Source of the DNA: an uncultured Ruminococcus sp.
Lineage (GTDB): Bacteria > Bacillota > Clostridia > Oscillospirales > Acutalibacteraceae
DNA: 12,134 bases
NCBI GenBank assembly: GCA_945632055.1
Contig: CALZCU010000005.1
Span: forward strand, 1 to 12,134
Reading direction: 5' to 3'
In this document: piece by piece, positions 1 through 6,529 of the stretch
Layout of the letters: every line of letters starts with the position of its first letter
How positions within the stretch are numbered: position 1 is the stretch's first letter
Notes under the pieces: model-generated
The model's database searches: none
Told to the model about the DNA's origin: nothing
The model's input: the letters and a program-made list of their open reading frames with translations, nothing else
Translations under genes and position numbers: made by a program

Positions 1-761
1 ATATTAAAAAACTAATTCAACAAGGTTACGCAGGCAAGACTATCAATGATATATTGACGGTGATAAAAAGCATCTTCAAATATTCCGTATTCAAGGGGTT
101 TGAGCACAACTGTGATTTAAGCTCATTCACTTTGAAAAATCAACGGTCGGATATCGATACCCTGACCCCGCTTGAACAGAAACGGCTCTGCCGCTACCTT
201 ATTGATAATTTAAGCAACAGAAATTTTGGTATATTGCTTAGTCTTTGTACCGGTATTAGAATAGGTGAATTGTGTGCTTTAAAGTGGTCCGACATTGATA
301 TAAAGGAAAAGGTTCTGATAGTGGATAAGACAATGATACGAATACAAAACAATCATTCAGAACAATCGGGAAATAAGACAAAGGTCGTAATTACACCGCC
401 GAAAAGCATTGATTCTGTTCGTAAAATACCTGTTCCTGATGTTATCGTAAAAAATATCGGCAAGGTAATAGGGGAATCTGACGAATACATTCTCACAGGA
501 TATTCTGACAGATTTATAGAGCCGAGAAATATGCAGTATTATTTTAAGAAAATCCTGAAAAAATGCAGTATAAAGGAAGTCAATTTTCATGTGCTGAGAC
601 ACACCTTTGCTACTATATGCGTTGAAAAAGGCTTTGAGATAAAAAGCCTGAGCGAGATTTTAGGACATTCAAATGTAAAAATAACATTAGACAGATATGT
701 TCATTCCTCAATGGATTTAAAGAGAAAAAATATGGACAAGCTGGATTTTTTGTCGGCTTAA
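1..761 (+). CDS. Tyrosine recombinase/phage-type integrase, 5' end cut off by window
   Basis: The frame is open from base 3 to the TAA at 759-761, and the gene begins before the window. The TTG at 54 is an internal codon, not a supported start. About 50 residues of the N-terminal SAM-like core-binding domain are visible, then the catalytic domain. Numbering from codon 54, the family's catalytic set is complete: R69 (TGIRIGE), K117 in the beta-hairpin, H179-x-x-R182 (HVLRHTF), H205 (LGHSN) and the nucleophile Y215 (LDRYVH). The enzyme would cut and rejoin DNA at attachment sites through a 3'-phosphotyrosine, most likely to integrate or excise a mobile element. Codon use is clearly more AT-rich than in the genes to the right, which suggests transfer. 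The gene ends at a strong terminator and no cargo gene is visible, so the element presumably lies to the left. It could also be a XerC/D-like resolvase, but the family call is firm. Confidence 0.93.
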   Translation, partial: IKKLIQQGYAGKTINDILTVIKSIFKYSVFKGFEHNCDLSSFTLKNQRSDIDTLTPLEQKRLCRYLIDNLSNRNFGILLSLCTGIRIGELCALKWSDIDIKEKVLIVDKTMIRIQNNHSEQSGNKTKVVITPPKSIDSVRKIPVPDVIVKNIGKVIGESDEYILTGYSDRFIEPRNMQYYFKKILKKCSIKEVNFHVLRHTFATICVEKGFEIKSLSEILGHSNVKITLDRYVHSSMDLKRKNMDKLDFLSA

Positions 762-795
762 TTGCCGTCAGAATTATGGTATAAAATACGGCAAT
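761..795. repeat. Inverted repeat directly after the integrase gene
   Basis: Perfect 8-bp arms ATTGCCGT (761-768) and ACGGCAAT (788-795) are separated by 19 bases and begin at the last base of the integrase stop codon. There is no T-run, so it is not a good terminator. Integrases often lie beside their attachment site, so this could be a recombinase arm site. That role is inferred from position alone. Confidence 0.35.
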
Positions 796-824
796 ATCAG
801 AATATATCTTGATATTTTCCGATG

Positions 825-862
825 TTTTCGCAAAGGGAAATACTTTGCGAAAAAAATTTTTT
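825..862 (+). terminator. Intrinsic terminator of the integrase gene
   Basis: An 11-bp perfect stem (TTTTCGCAAAG 825-835 with CTTTGCGAAAA 843-853) encloses a 7-base loop. It is followed by a T-run at 857-862 and another T-rich stretch at 864-871. Confidence 0.8.
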
Positions 863-881
863 GATTTTTTTGCTTAAAAAA

Positions 882-922
882 CAAAAAAACAACCGCTCAC
901 ATTAAATTATAATGCAAGCGGT
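882..922 (-). terminator. Second (distal) minus-strand terminator after the AlkD-like gene
   Basis: The stem ACCGCT/AGCGGT (892-897/917-922) plus CATTA/TAATG (900-904/910-914) is separated by a symmetric CA/CA internal loop. Read on the minus strand it is followed by a T-rich tract (GTTTTTTTG, 890-882). It lies behind the terminator at 937-973, giving a tandem stop for minus-strand transcription. Confidence 0.6.
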
Positions 923-933
923 ATATTTCAGCT

Positions 934-973
934 AAAAAAATCCGAACCTCTCATAATTAAAGGTTCGGATTTT
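934..973 (-). terminator. Intrinsic terminator of the AlkD/LicD end of the minus-strand cluster
   Basis: A 13-bp perfect stem (937-949 with 961-973, core ATCCGAACCT/AGGTTCGGAT) encloses an 11-base loop. On the minus strand it runs into a T-tract (940-934). It lies 26 bases past the stop of the AlkD-like gene. Confidence 0.85.
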
Positions 974-998
974 ATTTGTATATCAAAATATTCATTCG

Positions 999-1724
999 TT
1001 ATTTTCTTTTCAGGGTTCGCAGGAAAGCTTTTGTTTCTTCGCCAATTCTCCTGCTTTCAATGCATTTTTGGATTGCCTTGTTGAATGTAAAATCATCAAG
1101 CGAGCTTTGCTCTAAATATTCAAGCGTTCTGTCTTTGCATTTTGCCGCCGCTGTTGCAACAAGCCACGCCTGCGCCATATTGACATAGTAAAATCCGCTC
1201 CGTACGCTGTCACAGCGGTCAAGCACCCTGCCGATATGCTCATCATCAAGGTAGTAATCGAGCATAATCACAAGGGCAATACGGATTTTCCAGTCGCTTC
1301 CGCTGTCAAGAAAGGCTTTTATGCGGTCGAAAAAAGGCTCTTTGTACCGTTTTACCTCCTTAAGTCCTGCGCAGAAGCAGTCGCAGATTGCCCAATTGTC
1401 AACCTCGTCAGCAAAATTGTTAACCAGAGAAGTAAAATCATCAAAATCGGCTGTTTTAATCAGTCCTGTCACAATTCCTCTGACCATTCGTTCCTCGTAA
1501 AATCCCGACTTTGAGATTTTAAGAAAGCTCCTCGGATTTCCCTTTGAAATTTCCCTGCCGATTTCCCTCAGACGGGGCATTCTCACTCCGAGAATGTCAT
1601 CTTTTTCTGCATTTGGAACGAGCGAGGAGTGAAATTTGCGGTAGCTCTCGTCAGCCTGCGCCTTAAGAAAGCAGACAAATTCATCGTAATCAGAGTCAAT
1701 CCATTCCTCAAGCCGTAAATTCAT
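999..1724 (-). CDS. AlkD-like DNA alkylation repair protein (HEAT-repeat DNA glycosylase)
   Basis: Encodes 241 residues, a normal length for the DNA alkylation repair (PF08713) family, whose AlkD members excise N3- and N7-alkylated purines through a helical HEAT-like superhelix. W111, D115 (DNWAICD) and R148 (DWKIRIAL) sit almost exactly where the described active-site residues of Bacillus cereus AlkD lie (W109, D113, R148). W187 also coincides with AlkD W187. There is no signal peptide or membrane segment, so it is cytoplasmic. The ATG at 1724 is chosen because AGGAGG precedes it by about 10 bases. The frame is open further upstream to 1838, but that part reads low-complexity residues antiparallel to nothing conserved and overlaps the LicD gene. 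It starts 4 bases after the LicD stop, so it is probably co-transcribed and translationally coupled with LicD. The substrate is inferred from the family. Confidence 0.88.
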   Translation of the reverse strand: MNLRLEEWIDSDYDEFVCFLKAQADESYRKFHSSLVPNAEKDDILGVRMPRLREIGREISKGNPRSFLKISKSGFYEERMVRGIVTGLIKTADFDDFTSLVNNFADEVDNWAICDCFCAGLKEVKRYKEPFFDRIKAFLDSGSDWKIRIALVIMLDYYLDDEHIGRVLDRCDSVRSGFYYVNMAQAWLVATAAAKCKDRTLEYLEQSSLDDFTFNKAIQKCIESRRIGEETKAFLRTLKRK

Positions 1725-1728
1725 ACTG

Positions 1729-2592
1729 TCACTTCCTCCTGCTATCGTAAACCTCGCAGGGGGTGTTGAGGTCGAGGTAGGCGATATCGTGGTGCGGAAC
1801 CTGCTTTTCCTTTGGCGGAAGCTCCATATAGTTGCCAAACACCATCGTCAGATACTCGTCATAGCCTGCCATACAGGGCATTTCAAGTCCCTCAAAATTA
1901 ACATAAGCAACGCCCTCGTAGATATGCTTCGGGTATTCCTTTTTCATCCAATACGGTCCTGCGCACAGCTCGGTCACGCATTTGTTTTCGGAAAGCTTGT
2001 ACTTTGTCATATGACGCTCGGCACACCGCCAGATTTTGTTGCGGAGCTTTTTCCCTCTGAAAACCGAGAGAAGCACCCTGCTTCCGAAGCCCAGCAAGCC
2101 ACCGTGATTTTCTGGTACAATCTGTGCCAGAAACAGCGAGTAGAGCATTGTCCATATGTACTGCATTTTTCGTGCAAAACGGCTGTCGGGGCAAACATCA
2201 AGCGGAAAGACATCAAGCACAAGTCCGTGCGGAATATCAACCTCGGTCTGATTCGCCTTTACCATTGTGTAGTTCGTGTCGGTTACGGTCATAAAAATAT
2301 TGCCCGTAAACATCTCGTCATCGGTTTTGAGAAGTCTGAATCTGCCGTCTGCGTGCTGTTCGTGCCACAGCGTGTGGAGCTTTTCGTAGTCCTCACGGGG
2401 CATAATCACATCGATGTCATCGTCCCACGGCACAAAGCCGCCGTTCCTCAGCGCACCGATAAGACAGCCGCCGATAAGATAGAACCGAAGGTTATTTTTT
2501 TCGCAGAACTCCTTGAAATATACGAGCATATCGAGCTGTTTGAGCTGAAGCTCACGCAAAAGCTCGGGAGTCATTTTTACAGTTTCGGGCAT
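1729..2592 (-). CDS. LicD family transferase (phosphocholine/phospho-sugar transfer to surface glycans)
   Basis: Encodes 287 residues. The LicD nucleotidyltransferase-fold core is plain: LIGGCLIGALRNGGFVPWDD, with GG at 41-42 followed by the acidic metal-binding cluster DDDID (57-61). LicD enzymes transfer phosphocholine or related phospho-groups from CDP-type donors to teichoic acids, LPS or capsule. The actual substrate here cannot be read, and no LicA/LicC partners are present. The protein has no transmembrane segments and should act at the cytoplasmic face. The start at 2592 follows AGGTGA by 5 bases. A longer frame to 2634 only adds translated repeat sequence. It is followed within 4 bases by the AlkD-like gene and preceded across a repeat-filled 171-bp gap by a glycosyltransferase on the same strand, which supports a role in surface polysaccharide decoration. 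Confidence 0.88.
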   Translation of the reverse strand: MPETVKMTPELLRELQLKQLDMLVYFKEFCEKNNLRFYLIGGCLIGALRNGGFVPWDDDIDVIMPREDYEKLHTLWHEQHADGRFRLLKTDDEMFTGNIFMTVTDTNYTMVKANQTEVDIPHGLVLDVFPLDVCPDSRFARKMQYIWTMLYSLFLAQIVPENHGGLLGFGSRVLLSVFRGKKLRNKIWRCAERHMTKYKLSENKCVTELCAGPYWMKKEYPKHIYEGVAYVNFEGLEMPCMAGYDEYLTMVFGNYMELPPKEKQVPHHDIAYLDLNTPCEVYDSRRK

Positions 2593-2610
2593 AATTTCAC
2601 CTGCTGATTT

Positions 2611-2684
2611 CAATTTACAATTAACAATTATCAATTAAAAATTAATGGTCGCTCCGCTCCGAATTTATAATAGTGCGTGTGCAT
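2611..2684. repeat. Repeat family A: heptamer array plus GGTCGCTCCGCTCCGAATTT module
   Basis: Degenerate 7-bp units (TTTACAA, TTAACAA, TTATCAA, TTAAAAA; 2614-2641) are followed by GGTCGCTCCGCTCCGAATTT (from 2648) and TAGTGCGTGTGCAT (2671-2684). The same block occurs in inverted orientation at 4918-4995, and a shorter same-orientation copy lies at 9001-9037. It occupies the gap just upstream of the LicD ribosome binding site. Confidence 0.85.
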
Positions 2685-2732
2685 TTCTATGATGTTGTAA
2701 TTACAAATGCAGTTCTGTCTGCACGACAACAA

Positions 2733-2781
2733 TTGTTAATTGTTAATTGCTAATTGTTCTTTGTTAATTGTTAATTGTTCT
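2733..2781. repeat. Tandem heptamer array (TTGTTAA)n overlapping the glycosyltransferase stop codon
   Basis: Seven consecutive 7-bp units are present, four being exact TTGTTAA and the rest TTGCTAA or TTGTTCT. The orientation is opposite to the array at 2614-2641. The glycosyltransferase stop (TAA at 2764-2766) and its last codons lie inside the array. The 86 bases between the two arrays contain a 12-bp palindrome TTGTAATTACAA (2695-2706) and a short hairpin TGCAG/CTGCA (2708-2723). Confidence 0.85.
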
Positions 2782-3837
2782 TGTGTTCTTTGCAACCTTG
2801 CGCTTTACCTTTTCAATGTGTTCCTTTGCGTGGCTGTTTTTGATTTTCTTCTGCCAGAACGGAATCTGAATAAGTCCCACGATTGTGCCTATTCCGTAGG
2901 AAATATGCAGAATCGGGAAAATAATCGGAAGCAGAGCAAACTGCGGCTGAATGTTTTTAACCGTAAAACAGCCGACTGCATTTACAACATCGAACATACC
3001 GTAAAGCAGTAAAAGCACATAAAGCAGAATAGGCAAGCCGAAAGCCGCCAGCACCGAGCAGAAAAGCAATGCCATTACAAACAAAAACGGCGCAAAGTGG
3101 AAGTACGAAAGACAGCCGGGGCACTCGGAGAGAGTGAGTCCTATCCATCTGCCGTTTGAATATTTCTGCCTTATCATATCCTTGAGGTTGTTTCGGGAGT
3201 GCTGGTACGAGATAATATCGGGGCAACAGCAGAGCTTATATCCTGCCTTGCGTATTCTGTAGTGAAACTCGTTGTCCTCGGTTCTGCCGAGGTTTTCGTT
3301 AAAGCCGCCGACCTTCTGAATAACCTCTCGTCTGTATGCGGCGTGAAACAGGCTGTCGAGATATTCCTTCTGCGTTGCAGGCCGTCTGTATGAGGCAACC
3401 GAGCTTCCGAAGAGCGAGTCCTCTGCGGCGAGCAAGGTGAGCTTCCACGAGGAAGCATTTGAGCTGATATTCGGTCTGCCGCCGCCGACAACATATTCTC
3501 CCTGCCTGAGGTTGTACACATTTCGGGAAACGAAGTTCCTCGGTATTCTTGCGTGTGCGTCAACTCTGATTATTGCGTCGCCCTTTGCCGTCATAAGTGC
3601 GGCATTCCAGGAAAAAGCCTGATTTTTCTTTGCGCACTGAACGATTGAAACATTGTAAAAGCCGTAGTCGGCATTTTTGAACCGTTCCATCTTTTCATAG
3701 GTATTATCGGTTGACATACTGTCGACAAACACAATTTCAATCTTGTTGTGGGGATAATCCTGAAGCTTGATATCCCTGAAAAGCCCGTCAAGAGCCTTTG
3801 ACTCATTGTAGGCTATCATACATAAGGAAATTAACAT
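2764..3837 (-). CDS. Family 2 glycosyltransferase, ExoA-like, with C-terminal membrane segments
   Basis: Encodes 357 residues. It begins with a GT-A fold (MLISLCMIAYNESKALDGLF), has VDSMSTDNT at 38-46 for nucleotide-sugar binding, and the metal-site variant D93-A-H95 in RVDAHARIP, as seen in ExoA-type enzymes instead of a classical DXD. The ED pair 187-188 (GRTEDNEF) fits the catalytic-base region, and QKYSNGRW (224-231) fits the QxxRW-like region. Hydrophobic segments at about 249-289 and 301-323 anchor it in the membrane with the catalytic domain in the cytoplasm. It should add a sugar to a lipid-linked or surface polysaccharide; the sugar is unknown. The ATG at 3837 follows AGAGGTGA by 6 bases. 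Its last five codons and stop lie in the 7-bp repeat array, so the C-terminal tail (RTINN) is repeat-derived. It lies between a DUF975-like membrane protein gene and LicD. Confidence 0.9.
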   Translation of the reverse strand: MLISLCMIAYNESKALDGLFRDIKLQDYPHNKIEIVFVDSMSTDNTYEKMERFKNADYGFYNVSIVQCAKKNQAFSWNAALMTAKGDAIIRVDAHARIPRNFVSRNVYNLRQGEYVVGGGRPNISSNASSWKLTLLAAEDSLFGSSVASYRRPATQKEYLDSLFHAAYRREVIQKVGGFNENLGRTEDNEFHYRIRKAGYKLCCCPDIISYQHSRNNLKDMIRQKYSNGRWIGLTLSECPGCLSYFHFAPFLFVMALLFCSVLAAFGLPILLYVLLLLYGMFDVVNAVGCFTVKNIQPQFALLPIIFPILHISYGIGTIVGLIQIPFWQKKIKNSHAKEHIEKVKRKVAKNTRTINN

Positions 3838-3898
3838 AATCGGTCACCTCTGTTTTGTTCGAATAGCATAATGCCTCGGCACTCAGTTGAGCAACTCC

Positions 3899-4678
3899 CT
3901 ATAACTTATATAGCGAAAAAAGCCATTTTGCCGAGGTTGCCGCAGAAACACCGGCATAGGGCAATGTGTAGATTACAGGCACGACAAGCAGGCACGAAGA
4001 TACAATCCAGCCTACAAGGCTCAGCACAAGCTTTGCGCTTTCTGCAAAATGCCTGAATGAAAATCCGATAAAGCCGAACATATACCGCCTTGCAGGCAGG
4101 CTGTCATTGAATGAATATGCTATTGTGGGATAATATGCAAACAGCAGAAATACTGCCGCTTTAATGATTATCGTTGCCAAAAATGCTCCGAAAAGCGCAA
4201 GGGTTGTGAGGTTGAAGCTAAAGTCACGAATCAAATCTGCGTTCAAAGCCTGTGAGGCATAGAAGTAAGCGTCAAATGCGTAGGAAAGCACCGAATAAAT
4301 GAGCATTAGCACGAAATTGACAAGCAGAGTTTTAAGGTATCTTTTCGCACCCCTGAAGAAATAGAACAGCTCAAAAATGTCTGCTTCTTTACCGCGCGAA
4401 GCGTTGCAGAACAGTCTGACAACTCCGTTAATCAGCGGTGAAATGTTCAGTATCAGCAAAAATTTCACAACTGTGCCTGCCACAAAAACAGACTGCATAG
4501 AGCTGAGAACAGCGCCTGTATTTACATTAACAATACCTGCGGAAAAGCAAAAAAAGTAAAACAGAGCTTCAATGAGAATGAGGACTGTGCAAACGACTGC
4601 AACGGCGGCAATCATAACCGACCAATTGCCTCGAAGTGCAAGCCTTGCCTGTTTTTTAATTATTTTTTCCGTACTCAT
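3899..4678 (-). CDS. DUF975-like integral membrane protein
   Basis: Encodes 259 residues with about five hydrophobic segments (roughly 19-45, 66-90, 115-135, 155-180, 218-240). The N-terminal IIKKQARLALRGNW resembles the basic, GNW-containing start typical of DUF975 proteins. The SPLINGVVRLF...GKEADIFELFYFF stretch (80-108) also resembles that family's second segment and cytoplasmic loop. Function is unknown; these are poly-helical membrane proteins without known catalytic residues. The start at 4678 is preceded by GGGAGG six bases upstream. An upstream in-frame ATG at 4741 would only translate a B repeat and is rejected. It lies 61 bases upstream of the glycosyltransferase on the same strand with no terminator between, so co-transcription is likely. 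The family call is moderate; the membrane nature is secure. Confidence 0.7.
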   Translation of the reverse strand: MSTEKIIKKQARLALRGNWSVMIAAVAVVCTVLILIEALFYFFCFSAGIVNVNTGAVLSSMQSVFVAGTVVKFLLILNISPLINGVVRLFCNASRGKEADIFELFYFFRGAKRYLKTLLVNFVLMLIYSVLSYAFDAYFYASQALNADLIRDFSFNLTTLALFGAFLATIIIKAAVFLLFAYYPTIAYSFNDSLPARRYMFGFIGFSFRHFAESAKLVLSLVGWIVSSCLLVVPVIYTLPYAGVSAATSAKWLFSLYKL

Positions 4679-4696
4679 TATATTCCTCCCGGCGGT

Positions 4697-4771
4697 GTGG
4701 TGGTGTGCCACCGCAGTCAATTCGTGCAGACAGCCCGACAATTTATATTAAAGCGGCTGCCCGACCGAAAA
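4697..4771. repeat. Repeat family B, copy 1
   Basis: Begins with GGTGGTGTGCCACCGC, then a block CAATTCGTGCAG, then GCCCGACAATTTATATTAAA, and ends GCGGCTGCCCGACCGAAAAA. It is nearly identical to the copy at 4797-4870, 98 bases on in direct orientation. It starts a few bases upstream of the ribosome binding site of the DUF975-like gene. Confidence 0.85.
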
Positions 4772-4781
4772 ATCACATTTC

Positions 4782-4870
4782 GTAGGGACACGGCGTGGCG
4801 GTGTGCCACCGCAGCCAATTCGTGCAGTCAGCCCGACAATTTATATTAAAGCGGTTGCCCGACCGAAAAA
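4782..4870. repeat. Composite repeat: partial family C start fused to family B, copy 2
   Basis: GTAGGGACACGGCG (4782-4795) matches the left half of the C element at 12083-12108, then switches directly into the B element (GGCGGTGTGCCACCGC, 4797-4812, through 4870). Copy 2 differs from copy 1 at only a few positions. Confidence 0.8.
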
Positions 4871-4917
4871 TGTGTAAAACCCTATATATACCTTATAAAA
4901 ACGAGCAACACTTATCT

Positions 4918-4995
4918 ATGCACACGCACTATTACAAATTCGGAGCGGAGCGACCCGAAATTGTTAATTGTTAATTGTAAATTGTCAATTGTTAT
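4918..4995. repeat. Repeat family A, inverted copy, ending in a heptamer array that contains the peptidase stop codon
   Basis: ATGCACACGCACTATTA, then AAATTCGGAGCGGAGCGACC, then five 7-bp units (two exact TTGTTAA, then TTGTAAA, TTGTCAA, TTGTTAT; 4961-4995). This is the reverse complement of the block at 2611-2684. The TGA of the M20 peptidase gene (4985-4987) lies in the fourth unit. The rest of the 306-bp gap (4872-4917) holds no clear gene or convincing promoter. Confidence 0.85.
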
Positions 4996-6349
4996 GTTTA
5001 TACATTCTATACATCGCTTCAAGGCATATCTGAGCGTGTGTAAAGAATTTCTCTCTGTCAACGCTTTCGTCAGCGTTGTGCATATTGACCTCATCGTCCT
5101 TGAAGTTGGGTCCGAAGGCTACTCCTCTGCCGCCCAGCTTTCTTGCGTAGGTTCCTCCGCCCATTGTGTAAAGCTCAGGCTTTTCGCCCGTAATGCTTTC
5201 GTATGCGTCCGACAGAAGCTCAATCAGCTCAGACTCCTTTTCAACATAGAGCGGTTTTTCGTGGCCGATTACCTCAACCCTGAGGTCGCTGTTTTTGGCA
5301 ACCTTCTTAAACTGCTCGATTATTGCCTCTCCGTTGACCGTAACGGGATATCGAATGTCAAACTGAGCCTTTGCTGTTTCGCCCTCGATATGCACAGACG
5401 AAAGGTTTGCTGTCAGTGCGCCCGAAACGCAGTCGCTCATCTTTAGTCCGAGCGACCTGCCGTTTGTTTCACAGTTTACTGCATAGTCAATAAAGGAGCA
5501 TACCGAGCCGATGTCCTCCTTGCTGTATGCGTCTGCAATCAAATCAACAAGCGCAGAAGCGGCATTGAAGCCCTTTTCCGCTTCGCAGGCGTGAGCCGCT
5601 CTTCCTCTGCTGATAATCATCAGACCGTCAATTGTATGGTTAAACTCAAAGCTCCCCTCGCTTTTGTCTGCAAGGTGCATAAGCTCCTGCTCATCGTAGC
5701 TTGACGAGTCGAGCATAGCATATGCCATATCGGGCACTGCATTGATTGCGTTGCCCGAATGGAACTGCGTGAGCAGTGTTGCGTCATTCATCGGTGCGCT
5801 GACCTCAAGGTGAAGTATGCCCTTTTCGGCGTAGCAGATGCCGTAGTCGCTGTCGGGAGTGAAGGCTAAATCGGGATACGGCTGTTTCTCAAAATAGCCG
5901 TCCATATCGTCCATTCCCTTTTCCTCTGAGGTGCCGTAAATTGCACGGAGCGTGTTTTTACCCTCAACATTATGCTCCTTTAACGCTCTCAGGCAATAGA
6001 GATTCACAAGAGCCGCACCCTTGTCGTCGGCAATTCCCCTGCCGTAAAGCCTGCCGTTTTTGTCGGTGAGCGCATAAGGCAGAACGCTCCAATTGCTTCC
6101 CGCAGGAACAACATCGAGGTGAGAAAGCACTCCGCAGAGCCTTCCGCCTTCGCCAAGCTCGATATGTGCGCTTTGCTCGGTCACTCTCTCGCCCTTTAAG
6201 CCGAAGTCCTCGGCTCTTTTGAGAATGAATTTTAATGCGCTGTCACATTCATCATCTCTTTCACCGCTTATGGACTCAAAGCCAATCAGCGTGTTGAGGT
6301 CCTTAAGAAGCTCGTCCTTATATTTAAGAATTTCATTTCCGAAAAGCAT
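4985..6349 (-). CDS. M20 family metallopeptidase, PepV/Sapep-like dipeptidase
   Basis: Encodes 454 residues, a usual length for PepV-type dinuclear-zinc dipeptidases. The family motifs are in order: SHLDVVP (H77, D79), GRGIADDKG (D108/D109, bridging metal ligand), GTSEEKGMDD (E142 general base and E143 ligand), FTPDSDYG (D166/D168) and the C-terminal GGGTYAR with the last histidine ligand at H424 (NMHNADE). It is expected to hydrolyse dipeptides, possibly other short N-acyl amino acids, in the cytoplasm; there is no signal peptide. The start at 6349 follows AGGAGG by 7 bases. The last codons and TGA lie in a 7-bp repeat array, so the terminal HNN is repeat-derived. Neighbours are a DUF975-like gene downstream and the broken yfhO upstream, each across a repeat-filled gap, so operon membership is uncertain. 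Confidence 0.93.
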   Translation of the reverse strand: MLFGNEILKYKDELLKDLNTLIGFESISGERDDECDSALKFILKRAEDFGLKGERVTEQSAHIELGEGGRLCGVLSHLDVVPAGSNWSVLPYALTDKNGRLYGRGIADDKGAALVNLYCLRALKEHNVEGKNTLRAIYGTSEEKGMDDMDGYFEKQPYPDLAFTPDSDYGICYAEKGILHLEVSAPMNDATLLTQFHSGNAINAVPDMAYAMLDSSSYDEQELMHLADKSEGSFEFNHTIDGLMIISRGRAAHACEAEKGFNAASALVDLIADAYSKEDIGSVCSFIDYAVNCETNGRSLGLKMSDCVSGALTANLSSVHIEGETAKAQFDIRYPVTVNGEAIIEQFKKVAKNSDLRVEVIGHEKPLYVEKESELIELLSDAYESITGEKPELYTMGGGTYARKLGGRGVAFGPNFKDDEVNMHNADESVDREKFFTHAQICLEAMYRMYKHNN

Positions 6350-6380
6350 AATTTATCCTCCTGTTTTGACATTGATGAAT

Positions 6381-6486
6381 AATGCGTTGCAGCTTGGACT
6401 TAACGAGTGTAGGGAACAGTCTTGACTGTTCCGCAGAGCTAAAGCCAACGCATTGAAATATCGGAATGGTCAAGACCATTCCCTAC
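6381..6486. repeat. Repeat family C: GTAGGGAA...TTCCCTAC with two internal hairpin arms
   Basis: Outer arms GTAGGGAA (6409-6416) and TTCCCTAC (6479-6486) enclose two separate perfect dyads, GGAACAGTC/GACTGTTCC (6413-6432) and GGAATGGTC/GACCATTCC (6463-6482). The element could fold as a three-way or cruciform structure. A further 9-bp inverted pair, AATGCGTTG (6381-6389) and CAACGCATT (6446-6454), interlocks with it. It fills the gap between the broken yfhO and the M20 peptidase gene; there is no T-tract for a classical terminator. Confidence 0.85.
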
Positions 6487-6529
6487 AATTATTTTTCGCC
6501 TATTCCCTATTCAGAATAGCGGCACATAA

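Noticed and set aside
1725..1838. Longer AlkD-like start at 1838
   Set aside because: It would overlap LicD by more than 100 bases, adds low-complexity residues, and AGGAGG points to the ATG at 1724.
1789..2607. 272-codon open frame on the plus strand opposite LicD
   Set aside because: The minus strand encodes a clear LicD protein with its catalytic motif and ribosome binding site; the plus frame has no recognisable motif and no ribosome binding site.
2733..2781. CRISPR-like array
   Set aside because: The units are 7 bp with no spacers; it is a plain tandem repeat.
3838..3898. Possible terminator between the DUF975-like gene and the glycosyltransferase
   Set aside because: Only short dyads such as CTCAGTTGAG are present and there is no T-tract, so transcription probably continues.
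4679..4741. Longer DUF975-like start at 4741
   Set aside because: The added 21 residues are translated B repeat; GGGAGG precedes the ATG at 4678.
4872..4917. Promoter for the DUF975-like gene (TTGCTC with TATATA-like boxes on the minus strand)
   Set aside because: The spacing and boxes fit poorly in this AT-rich stretch; not good enough to annotate.
4961..5446. 161-codon plus-strand frame opposite the M20 peptidase
   Set aside because: It is a shadow of the peptidase gene and starts inside a heptamer repeat array.
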